A DNA stretch of 64,000 nucleotides from an uncultured Collinsella sp. (GTDB lineage Bacteria; Actinomycetota; Coriobacteriia; Coriobacteriales; Coriobacteriaceae), in the NCBI GenBank assembly GCA_934667065.1, contig CAKULD010000008.1:1-64000 (forward strand), written 5' to 3'. The stretch's first letter is position 1. Each line of letters opens with the position of its first letter. A model generated the notes under the pieces. The model worked only from the letters and a program-made list of their open reading frames with translations, made no database searches and was not told the DNA's origin. Positions 53,090-60,751 of this stretch are shown piece after piece. A program made the translations under genes and the position numbers.

Positions 53090-53935
53090 TTACTCGGGCT
53101 GCGAGGTTGATCGCAGACGGTTAATGTGCATCATCAGATACAGGAGCTCCTCGTCCGAGCAGCTCTGGTTGAACTCTTTCTCGAAGACGCGGTTGATGGC
53201 GTACGCGCACTGGTAGGCCTCGGGAAAGTCGCGGGCGGCCTGCATAAACAGCGAGGAGTTCTCGGTCTGCGTGCAGCTACCTTTGACGAGGCGGCGGACC
53301 AAAAAGCGCAGGTGCGCAAGAAAGCGAATGTAGCTATACGACGCCGTGTCGAGCGAACAGCCGAGCTGCTTTTCCACGGCATGGGTCACCTCGTCGAGCA
53401 CGCGCGTGCTCTTCATGATGAAGTCCATGTCCTTGGCACGGCCCATACCGTCGACCTCGGCGTTGACGATATGGAGCGCGATGCTCGTGGCCTCGTTTTG
53501 GCCGAGCGTAGCGCCGGTGTGCTTCTGCACGATGGCAAGCGCCGCCTGGCCGATCTGAAGCTCGCGCGGGTAGATGAAGGCCACCTCGTGCTCGAGCGGA
53601 TTGGGCGCGCTGAGCTGGTCGTCGTCGCGCTGGACGGCGAACTGCAGGTGATCTGCCAGGATAAAGGGCAGGCCGCCGGACAGCTTGCAGCCGAGCTGCT
53701 GCGCCGCGAAGCAGGCGATGTCACTCGCCGCAAGCAGCACGTCGTCGGGAAGGGTGCCGACCATGTCCTGCAGGCTCTCGGGAACGTTATAGAATTTGCG
53801 CTGGATAAGCGACTCGTCGGAAAGCTCGTAGGGCATGTCGTGGAAACCGATGCCCTTGCCAAAGACAACAACCTCTCGGCCGTCATCGCTGGCGGCGAGA
53901 GCAACGTTATTGTTGATCTTCTTTAAAATGAGCAT
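53090..53935 (-). CDS. BglG/LicT-family transcription antiterminator
   Basis: An RNA-binding regulator controlled by PTS phosphorylation, 281 aa. The N-terminal co-antiterminator domain (KKINNNVALAASDDGREVVVFGKGIGF, residues ~5-31) is followed by two PRD domains with phosphorylatable histidines (LADHLQFAVQ, SIALHIVNAE, FLAHLRFLVRR, LMMHINRLR). It sits directly upstream of the IIBC and GH1 genes. Its own leader has a readable RAT/terminator switch, implying autoregulated induction by beta-glucosides. Confidence 0.95.
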   Translation of the reverse strand: MLILKKINNNVALAASDDGREVVVFGKGIGFHDMPYELSDESLIQRKFYNVPESLQDMVGTLPDDVLLAASDIACFAAQQLGCKLSGGLPFILADHLQFAVQRDDDQLSAPNPLEHEVAFIYPRELQIGQAALAIVQKHTGATLGQNEATSIALHIVNAEVDGMGRAKDMDFIMKSTRVLDEVTHAVEKQLGCSLDTASYSYIRFLAHLRFLVRRLVKGSCTQTENSSLFMQAARDFPEAYQCAYAINRVFEKEFNQSCSDEELLYLMMHINRLRSTSQPE

Positions 53936-53936
53936 G

Positions 53937-54027
53937 AAAAAACTCCTCGGACATCGGCGCTAGACGACGGGGCGTTATTCCTCGTCTTCTATTATGCGCA
54001 AGTGATGCCTCCCGAGGAGTAACAAAC
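53937..54027 (-). promoter_or_regulatory. RAT antiterminator/terminator switch in the bglG leader
   Basis: On the minus strand the leader starts with GTTTGTTACTCCTCGGGAGG, close to the LicT/BglG RAT consensus. The ACTCCTCGG within it can instead pair with CCGAGGAGT (53943-53950 side), which is followed by six T residues. That second arm also contains the AGGAG ribosome binding site of bglG. A small hairpin (AGACGA/TCGTCT) lies in the loop. Antiterminator and terminator are therefore mutually exclusive. Confidence 0.65.
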
Positions 54028-54125
54028 TTGTGAGCACGGGTGTGATTGTGCATGAAACTTGCACGTCGCGTAACCCCCTACCGTTCAGCAGCCCGCCGAA
54101 CGGTAGAGAAACGCCCGCGAACGGC

Positions 54126-54166
54126 AAAACCACCACAAAGGGGACAGGCACCTTTGTGGTGGTTTT
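54126..54166 (-). terminator. CCACCACAAAGG-family hairpin after the phosphatase gene
   Basis: Perfect 16-bp arms AAAACCACCACAAAGG / CCTTTGTGGTGGTTTT with loop GGACAGGCA, the reverse complement of the loop at 49436-49444. It begins 5 bp after the stop. Confidence 0.8.
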
Positions 54167-54171
54167 GGCGG

Positions 54172-54756
54172 TTACTCGCGCGGTGTGCCGTAGGGGTTGT
54201 AGAGATCTGCGAGGGTGAACGTGCTGGTAGCGCGGTCAAAATCCAGCTCGAGTACACAGCAGTTGCCGATGCGGTTTTTCATCTCGAGAGGCTCCACGCC
54301 CACACCGCGCATAACCTGGGCAGCGGCGGCACCGTGACTCACGCATAACACGCTCTCGTGCCCGGGGCGCTGCATAAGCTCGGTGATAGTCGCCATCATG
54401 CGCTCGCGAAACTCAACCTCGCCCTCGCCGTCGTACTGCTTAAAAAAGTCGCCGTACGGCAGGCGCGGATTCAAATCCTCGCTCGCGCCCTCGAACTTGC
54501 CAAAGTTCCATTCCTTAAGACCTTTGATGCGTTCGTACGCCTGGCCGGGAAATGCCAGCTCAAGCGTGTCGCACGCGCGCTCAGAGGTAGAGCTGTAGGC
54601 ATGGTCGAACACGAGACCGCGCTCGCGCAGCGCCGCGCCCACCGTTTTGGCCTGCTCGACACCCAGCTCGGTGAGCGGCGAATCGCACCAACCTTGCTTT
54701 CGACGAAGCAAGTTAAAGAGCGTTTGACCGTGGCGCATAAAGTACAGCTTTGACAT
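54172..54756 (-). CDS. Histidine phosphatase (phosphoglycerate-mutase-like) family protein
   Basis: A 194-aa cytoplasmic phosphatase with the RHG motif (YFMRHGQTLFNLL; catalytic His ~residue 8) and the second histidine in CVSHGAAAAQV (~residue 145), plus SSTSERACDTLELAF. It resembles broad-specificity phosphatases of the CobC/PhoE group. ATG 54756 follows GGGAGG. Single gene; substrate unknown. Confidence 0.9.
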   Translation of the reverse strand: MSKLYFMRHGQTLFNLLRRKQGWCDSPLTELGVEQAKTVGAALRERGLVFDHAYSSTSERACDTLELAFPGQAYERIKGLKEWNFGKFEGASEDLNPRLPYGDFFKQYDGEGEVEFRERMMATITELMQRPGHESVLCVSHGAAAAQVMRGVGVEPLEMKNRIGNCCVLELDFDRATSTFTLADLYNPYGTPRE

Positions 54757-54841
54757 AGGGCCTCCCAGGTTGACGATTTTCGCCCGCGATTATGACACCT
54801 TGGAGTAGCTCCAAGTCAAAGTAAACATGGCGCGGCACGCC

Positions 54842-54873
54842 AAAACCACCACAAAGGTGCCTGTCTGTGGTGG
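54842..54873. repeat. Shortened CCACCACAAAGG-family hairpin
   Basis: AAAACCACCACAAAGGTGCC is followed directly by TGTCTGTGGTGG, so the CCCCTTTG part is missing and only CCACCACA/TGTGGTGG pair. Located between the phosphatase and moaC-mobB genes. The surrounding 54757-55009 has no gene. Confidence 0.55.
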
Positions 54874-55009
54874 CTCAATGATATGGCAACGTAGCGAGCC
54901 GGTTCCAAGTGCCCCAGGTCGCCCCGAAAGAGGAGCGACGCGTACTTTGGTACGCGAGCGACGGCTTGAGGGGCGAGATGGGGTGCTTGGGGCCGGCGCA
55001 GCGTCAAGC

Positions 55010-56308
55010 CTAAAGGTGGTCTTGGATAAGGTCGCAGATGGCTCGGGCGTCGTTGATGTTGATGGCTCGGGTCGCAAAGCCGGCGTCGAAGGCCTGGCGC
55101 GCCAGGGCCTCATTGCAGGCGAGGGCCAGCGTGCGGCCGTCGACCAGATCGAGCGAACTCTTGCCGCGCAGGCGATCGACGCCGGAGCGCGCGACCACGA
55201 TATTGTCAAAGCCCTCGGTCTTATAGCCCTCGATGATCACCACATCGACGTCGTTGTAGCGTGACAGCAGCTCGCGCGCGGGCATCTCGTCCTCCTCGCG
55301 CGTGTCGGCGTACTCCGCCCAGCGCGTGGCGCAGATGAGGCCCACGTGCTTGGAGCCTGCCTGGTGATGACGCCAGGTATCCTTGGCGGGCACATCGATA
55401 TCGAAGCCATGGTGTCCGTGATGTTTGAGCGAACCCACGCGCAGGCCACGGCGGGTAAGCTCGGCGATGACTTTCTCGACGAGCGTGGTCTTGCCCGAGT
55501 TTTGGTAACCGATAAACGCGATGGCGGGGACGGCGGGCGTGGGTGCCGCGGGCACGGCCGGGGCGGATGCGCTCGCAGGCGCGGCACCATCGGCAGCGGT
55601 TACCTCGGCAGCAGCAGCTTGACGCTCCGCGCGATCCCACACGCCCGAGCGGCCGCCCTCCTTGTGCAGCAGGCGCACGTCGACGATTTCCATGCCGCGG
55701 TCGACGGCCTTGCACATGTCGTAGATGGTCAGGCACGCGGCGCTCGCGCCGGTCAGCGCCTCCATCTCGATGCCTGTCTTGCCCGTCACGCCCGCCGTGA
55801 CCAGCACGTGAAAGCCGACCTGCCCGTCCGCACGTGCCGGCGCCCAGCCTTCGGGCACATCCTCGGCCGGCGTTCCCGCCGGAGCAATGGGCTCGATATC
55901 GCATTTGCTTTTGGTGATGAGCAACGGATGGCACATGGGGATGATGTCGCTCGTGCGCTTGATGGCCATGATGCCCGCCACGCGCGCACAGGCGAGCACG
56001 TCGCCCTTCTTGGCACGGTCCTGCAGCACCATAGCCTGCGTCTCGGGATGCATGAGGATGGTGCCCTCGGCGATGGCGATGCGGTGCGTCTCGGCCTTGT
56101 CGGATACGTCGACCATGCGCACCTCGCCCTTGGCGTCCACGTGCGTCAGTTCGTCGCGGCGGGCGTCGCGGGCGGGCGCGGCGTTGTCGCTCGCGGGCGG
56201 CTGCACGGCCGCGGTCGCGGCGTCTTTGCTGGCGGACGTGGCTTTGTGGGCTGACATCGCGGCCCTGCGAGCGGCCTTGGTGGCATCGGCGTACCTGCTC
56301 TTGGCCAT
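55010..56308 (-). CDS. MoaC-MobB fusion protein (molybdenum cofactor)
   Basis: 432 aa with two enzymes in one chain. The N-terminal ~50 residues are Ala-rich and disordered. Residues ~50-215 are MoaC (cyclic pyranopterin monophosphate synthase), with MCHPLLI and GIEMEALTGASAACLTIYDM. After an Ala/Pro-rich linker (~235-265), MobB follows with P-loop GYQNSGKTTLVEKV and VVIIEGYKTEGF; MobB is a GTP-binding helper of MobA in guanine dinucleotide attachment. The start is ATG 56308 after CGGAGG, 4 bp past the moaA stop. The fusion joins the first and last steps of the pathway. Confidence 0.92.
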   Translation of the reverse strand: MAKSRYADATKAARRAAMSAHKATSASKDAATAAVQPPASDNAAPARDARRDELTHVDAKGEVRMVDVSDKAETHRIAIAEGTILMHPETQAMVLQDRAKKGDVLACARVAGIMAIKRTSDIIPMCHPLLITKSKCDIEPIAPAGTPAEDVPEGWAPARADGQVGFHVLVTAGVTGKTGIEMEALTGASAACLTIYDMCKAVDRGMEIVDVRLLHKEGGRSGVWDRAERQAAAAEVTAADGAAPASASAPAVPAAPTPAVPAIAFIGYQNSGKTTLVEKVIAELTRRGLRVGSLKHHGHHGFDIDVPAKDTWRHHQAGSKHVGLICATRWAEYADTREEDEMPARELLSRYNDVDVVIIEGYKTEGFDNIVVARSGVDRLRGKSSLDLVDGRTLALACNEALARQAFDAGFATRAININDARAICDLIQDHL

Positions 56309-56312
56309 ATGA

Positions 56313-57368
56313 TCATCCTCCGATTTGGGACATAAATCGTTGCGTGCCCTCAATTATCGCGTGTTCCTGCGGTTTGTGGGCCACGGCATCGCGCCAAATC
56401 GAAAGCACCTGCATATCATCACCACGGCGCAGCGCCTCGCGAACCGAATACTCGGCATCGCTGAACAGGCAGGGGCGCACGCTGCCGTCCGCCGTCAGGC
56501 GCAAACGGTTGCAGCTCGCGCAAAAATGGTTGGACATGGCGCTAATGAAGCCGACCGTGCCCGCCACTCCCGGAAAGCGCCAGTAGCGCGCGGGACCGGC
56601 ACCGGCGGGAGCGTCGTTGATGTCGAGCGGCTCAAGCTCACCCAGGCCAGCCGCAGCGGCGCCGACATTGATGCGTGCCCGCAGCTCGTCGCTCGGTACG
56701 GTGTCGCTCGCGTCCCACAGCTCGGGATTGAGCGTGGGCGCATGCGGGTCCACAGCGCAATGCGAGCTCGTGTGTTCGTCGCCGATGGGCATGTATTCGA
56801 TAAAGCGCAGGTGAATGGGGCGATCGACCGTGAGCCGCGCGAGGGCCGCCACGTCCTGGTTGAGGCGACGAACCACGACGCAGTTGACTTTGACGGGCTC
56901 GAATCCCCAAGCAAGCGCTGCATCGATGCCCGCCATGGTCTGCTCGAGCCGGCCCAGGCGCGTGATCTTCCCAAAGAGCGTGGGCTCGAGTGTGTCGAGC
57001 GAAATGTTGACGCGGTCGAGCCCGACGTCTTTAAGCTGTGGTGCCAACTTAGGCAGCAGGGCGCCGTTGGTGGTGAGCGAGATATCCTCGATCTGCGGAA
57101 TCGCGCGGATGTCGCGGATGAGCGGGATAATACGGCGGCTGACCAGCGGCTCGCCACCCGTCAGGCGCACGCGGCGAATGCCCTCCCCCGCCACCAGACG
57201 TACAAAGCGAGCAATTTCCTCGGCGCTGAGCAGCTCGTCATGTGCGCGCGGTGCTACGCCGTCGGCAGGCATACAGTAAATGCAGCGGAAATTACACTTG
57301 TCGGTTATGGCAATGCGCAGGTAGTTGATATCGCGGTCAAAACCATCATGTTGCACGCGCTCGTCCAC
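56313..57368 (-). CDS. moaA: GTP 3',8-cyclase
   Basis: A radical-SAM enzyme that starts molybdenum cofactor synthesis from GTP, 351 aa. The N-terminal cluster motif is CNFRCIYC and the C-terminal cluster is in FCASCNRLRLTADGSVRPC. TGGEPLV and the SLDTLEP segment are also conserved. The extreme C terminus ends FMSQIGG, with the di-glycine required in this family. The start is GTG 57368 behind GGGGAGGG. It is the first gene of a two-gene unit with moaC-mobB. Confidence 0.95.
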   Translation of the reverse strand: MDERVQHDGFDRDINYLRIAITDKCNFRCIYCMPADGVAPRAHDELLSAEEIARFVRLVAGEGIRRVRLTGGEPLVSRRIIPLIRDIRAIPQIEDISLTTNGALLPKLAPQLKDVGLDRVNISLDTLEPTLFGKITRLGRLEQTMAGIDAALAWGFEPVKVNCVVVRRLNQDVAALARLTVDRPIHLRFIEYMPIGDEHTSSHCAVDPHAPTLNPELWDASDTVPSDELRARINVGAAAAGLGELEPLDINDAPAGAGPARYWRFPGVAGTVGFISAMSNHFCASCNRLRLTADGSVRPCLFSDAEYSVREALRRGDDMQVLSIWRDAVAHKPQEHAIIEGTQRFMSQIGG

Positions 57369-57499
57369 ACGGCCCTCCCCTCGTGCAGCGATTTATTCTT
57401 CGGGAAACATAATACCCCACAAGAGAATCGTGCCGACACGCGTACGACAGGGCATGCCATTCGAGCAAGACGGGCTTCTCGAGCCCATCCTCAGCATTC

Positions 57500-57564
57500 A
57501 AACCGTCCCAACATTCGATGCTTTTCCCGATATTGGCAAAAAACGTCGAATGTTGGGACGGTTT
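57500..57564. repeat. 65-bp palindrome, CCGTCCCAACATTCGA family, copy A
   Basis: Identical over 65 bp to copy B at 58740-58804 and in the same orientation. It lies 37 bp past the stop of the unknown gene and 130 bp before the moaA start. Confidence 0.75.
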
Positions 57565-57601
57565 AGGTGTCCGCAGGGCTCGGAAGACAAGCCAGACGCC
57601 C

Positions 57602-58639
57602 CTAGAGGCCGCCGTTCCAGTGCCGAATCACGAATTCCCGCAGGTCATTCTGCCGTTTCTGGAACGTCTCGCTTCGGTCGCATTTGAGACCCATAGCGAG
57701 CGCAATGGCATTCATCGCCCGGTGCAATTGCAGCTGATGGGCAAACTGGGTCCCGGTGAGGATGATCATCCTAAAGCCCAGCGCGCTCAGCACGGTCATA
57801 CGCTCAGCGTCAGACGCACTGCGCTGCTTATCAAGATGGTCCGAGCCGTTGTATTCAATCCCCGTACCGCTCGCGGGTGCATATACATCGATCTCGAAAT
57901 ACCCAGCCTTAGCGAGATATTTGAACTCGTTGGGAACATCGACCCGATGGTTGAGCTCGACCCTGGTGTACCCTAGCCCGCCCTGGGAACGCTTCGCGAC
58001 GACCATGATTGCGGTGGCCGTCTCCATGGGCGACCGCGCACCATCGTGCACGCGTTTGAGCACGGCAGCCGCACGTGTAGCCCCCTGACGAGATCGGTTC
58101 TCATCGCAATAAGCGATCAAGCCGGCAACGGTATACCTCTGCCCCATCTCGATATAATCGCCTGACGACAAATGATTCAAATGGTATCGGGCGCAAATTT
58201 CATACCCATATTCCAGCTGCTCGGGCTCACTCATCCACGAACCCGCCTGGACAAAGCACATGGCCTCGTCAACCACCAAGAGACCCTCTGCCACCTCGAT
58301 AAGATGATCCGAAGGTATGGGCGCCCCAAACACATGGCGTCGGAGACCCGCCGGCCGAGAGCGTTCAAAATCGAAGCTGACCAGCGTGTCGATACGATCG
58401 AGTTCCTCATGCGGGATGCCAAGTGAGGCCAGATAGTCGACAACGATCTCGACCGCCGTAGATATTCTCAGCCCCTTGGCATCTAGCCCCAGTTTGGGCA
58501 GATCCGCGGTCGACTGCGCCTCGCTGGCAATCGAGTCCTCATCGTATAGACTGCTTGCTCGCGAAAGCGGCTCGGACGGGCGCGCCACATTGTGGTACAG
58601 CCAGGCAGTCTTATGGGACAGGACAATCGGCAGGTCCAT
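57602..58639 (-). CDS. Unknown protein, 345 aa, restriction-endonuclease-like C terminus
   Basis: I do not recognise a named family with certainty. The N-terminal ~200 residues include YGYEICARYHLNHLSS and AGLIAYCDENRSRQGATRA. The C-terminal part has FEIDVYAPASGTGIEYNGSDHLDKQRSASDAERMTVL, which resembles the DUF559/Vsr-like (PD-(D/E)XK) pattern of a glutamate and YNGxxH followed by a lysine-rich helix. ATG 58639 follows TTGGAGGG. It is bounded on both sides by identical 65-bp palindromes, unlike any other gene here. Confidence 0.65.
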   Translation of the reverse strand: MDLPIVLSHKTAWLYHNVARPSEPLSRASSLYDEDSIASEAQSTADLPKLGLDAKGLRISTAVEIVVDYLASLGIPHEELDRIDTLVSFDFERSRPAGLRRHVFGAPIPSDHLIEVAEGLLVVDEAMCFVQAGSWMSEPEQLEYGYEICARYHLNHLSSGDYIEMGQRYTVAGLIAYCDENRSRQGATRAAAVLKRVHDGARSPMETATAIMVVAKRSQGGLGYTRVELNHRVDVPNEFKYLAKAGYFEIDVYAPASGTGIEYNGSDHLDKQRSASDAERMTVLSALGFRMIILTGTQFAHQLQLHRAMNAIALAMGLKCDRSETFQKRQNDLREFVIRHWNGGL

Positions 58640-58739
58640 GAGCCCTCCAATGGGTCGGATAACCAACCTTATTCCCCTGCTCGCGGATTCGCACACCTTC
58701 GCATGCAAGTTAGCGATTCCACCCGATCGGATGACAGAA

Positions 58740-58804
58740 AAACCGTCCCAACATTCGATGCTTTTCCCGATATTGGCAAAAAACGTCGAATGTTGGGACG
58801 GTTT
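58740..58804. repeat. 65-bp palindrome, CCGTCCCAACATTCGA family, copy B
   Basis: Identical to copy A over all 65 bp, 48 bp past the ABC exporter stop and 100 bp upstream of the unknown gene. Confidence 0.75.
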
Positions 58805-58852
58805 GAAGCGGAGTAAGGGGCATGGAGGGCCAAAGTACCGTGCCCGAACGGG

Positions 58853-60751
58853 TTAATCCAGCTCCTTTAAGCCATGCGCTAGCTGCCAGTACTCCCCGTG
58901 CAACGCGAGGAGCTCCTCGTGGGTGCCGCGTTCGATGATGCGGCCGTGTTCGAGAACCATGATCGCGTCGGCGTCGCGGACGGTGGACAGGCGGTGCGCG
59001 ATCATAAACGTGGTGCGCCCGCGCATGATGCGGTCCATGCCGCGCTCGATGAGTTTTTCGGTGCGCGTGTCGATGGAGCTCGTGGCCTCGTCCAGGATGA
59101 GCACCGGCGGGTCGGCCACGGCCACGCGCGCGATGGCGAGCAGCTGGCGCTGGCCCTGCGACAAGTTGGCGCCGTCCGCCGTGACCGGCGTGTCGTAGCC
59201 TCTAGGCAGGCGACGGATAAACGAATCCGCGCAGGCGGCCTCGGCGGCGGCGCGCACCTCCTCGTCGGTCGCGTCGAGCTTGCCAAAGCGGATGTTCTGC
59301 GCAATGGTGCCGCTAAACAGGTGCGTGTCCTGCAGTACAATGCCGAGCGACCCACGCAGGCTGGCCTTGGCGATGTGCTTGACGTCGATGCCGTCGTACG
59401 TGATCTCGCCGTCATCGACCTCGTAGAAGCGGTTGATGAGGTTGGTGATGGTCGTCTTTCCGGCGCCCGTCGAGCCCACAAAAGCGATCTTCTGTCCCGG
59501 CTTGGCAAACAGGTTGAGGTCCGTGAGCACACGCGTGCCCGGCACGTAGGAAAAGTCCACGGCATGAAAGCGCACGTCGCCGGCAAGCGGCACCAACCCG
59601 GTCACAAGCTCGGTGCCATCGGCGGCCACCGCACGGCCTGCGTCATCGACCGAGGCCACGTCATGCAAGTGCCCGTACGCGCCCACGCCCTGGCCCTCGG
59701 GAATCTTCCACGCCCACGCGGCGTCGCCCGTCTGCACCAGCTCCACGCAGCCCTCGTCCACCTCGGGCTTAAGATCCATGGCGGCAAACAGGCGCTCGGC
59801 GCCGGCCAACGCGTTGAGCAAGAAGTTGCCGAGCTGCGTAAACTGGTTGATGGGCATGGCTGCCTGGCGCACAAAGACCAGGTAGCTCGCGAGCGCGCCC
59901 ACGTCGGCCAGGCCGTTGATGCAGAGCATGCCGCCCGCCACCGCAACGATCGCGTAGTTGGCATATCCGATCACCACGGTCATGGGCACCATCGAGTTGG
60001 CGTAGGCCTGCGCGGCGCCACCGGTGCGGCGCAGCTCCTGGTTGCGCGTGTCAAAACCGGCAATGTTGGCCTGCTCGTGGTTAAAGACCTTGATAATCTT
60101 TTGACCCGAGACCATCTCCTCGACATATCCGTCCAAGTCGCCGAGCGACGCCTGCTGAGCGGCAAAGAAACGCTTGGAGCGAATACCCGAGTAGCGCGCG
60201 TACAGAACAATGGCCGCGTCGCACACAAGCGTAATAATCGTGAGCTGCCAGTTGAGGATGACGAGCATGGCCGTGGTGCCGATCACCTGGATGGTCGCCT
60301 GGATCACGTTGGCAAAGCTGTTGTTGAGCGCCTCGGAGACGGTGTCGACGTCGTTGGTGAAAAAGCTCATGATGTCGCCCGAGCGCGTGCTGTCGAAATA
60401 GCTGAGCGGCAGCGTCTGGATATGCGCGAACAGGTCGCGGCGGATGTCGGATACCACGCGCTGGGCTGCGCGCACCATGATCTGCGAGTAGCCCAGGGCC
60501 GAGAGCACGCCTGCGGCATAGATGGCAGCTGTAAAGAGAACCTGCTTGGTGAGCAGTTCCTCCCCGCCCGTAGCCAGGCCGTTGACGATGGGGCGCACCA
60601 TATAGGTGCCGGCAAGGCTTGCGATGGCGGCGATAGAGGCGAGCACACCTACCGCAAGCAGCGAGAACTTAGCGTGGCCCATATAGCTGAGCAGACGGCG
60701 GAGTGTCTGCCCCAGATTGGCCGGACGGGCCTGAGCGGATGTCTTAGGCAT
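58853..60751 (-). CDS. ABC exporter, fused permease and ATPase, second subunit
   Basis: A 632-aa half-transporter with six membrane segments and an NBD with Walker A GSTGAGKTT, signature LSQGQRQLLAIARV, Walker B VLILDEATSSID and H-loop IAHRLSTVRDAD. A ~60-residue insert (PEVDEGCVELVQTGDAAWAW...) lies between membrane and ATPase domains. The start is ATG 60751 after GAAGGAGG, overlapping the upstream subunit by 8 bp, so the pair is coupled and presumably a heterodimer of the multidrug (LmrCD-like) type. Substrate unknown. Confidence 0.88.
   Translation of the reverse strand: MPKTSAQARPANLGQTLRRLLSYMGHAKFSLLAVGVLASIAAIASLAGTYMVRPIVNGLATGGEELLTKQVLFTAAIYAAGVLSALGYSQIMVRAAQRVVSDIRRDLFAHIQTLPLSYFDSTRSGDIMSFFTNDVDTVSEALNNSFANVIQATIQVIGTTAMLVILNWQLTIITLVCDAAIVLYARYSGIRSKRFFAAQQASLGDLDGYVEEMVSGQKIIKVFNHEQANIAGFDTRNQELRRTGGAAQAYANSMVPMTVVIGYANYAIVAVAGGMLCINGLADVGALASYLVFVRQAAMPINQFTQLGNFLLNALAGAERLFAAMDLKPEVDEGCVELVQTGDAAWAWKIPEGQGVGAYGHLHDVASVDDAGRAVAADGTELVTGLVPLAGDVRFHAVDFSYVPGTRVLTDLNLFAKPGQKIAFVGSTGAGKTTITNLINRFYEVDDGEITYDGIDVKHIAKASLRGSLGIVLQDTHLFSGTIAQNIRFGKLDATDEEVRAAAEAACADSFIRRLPRGYDTPVTADGANLSQGQRQLLAIARVAVADPPVLILDEATSSIDTRTEKLIERGMDRIMRGRTTFMIAHRLSTVRDADAIMVLEHGRIIERGTHEELLALHGEYWQLAHGLKELD

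Noticed and set aside
54170..55010. Prophage or transposon remnant around the repeated hairpins
   Set aside because: No integrase, transposase or phage gene fragment could be read in any frame near the hairpins.
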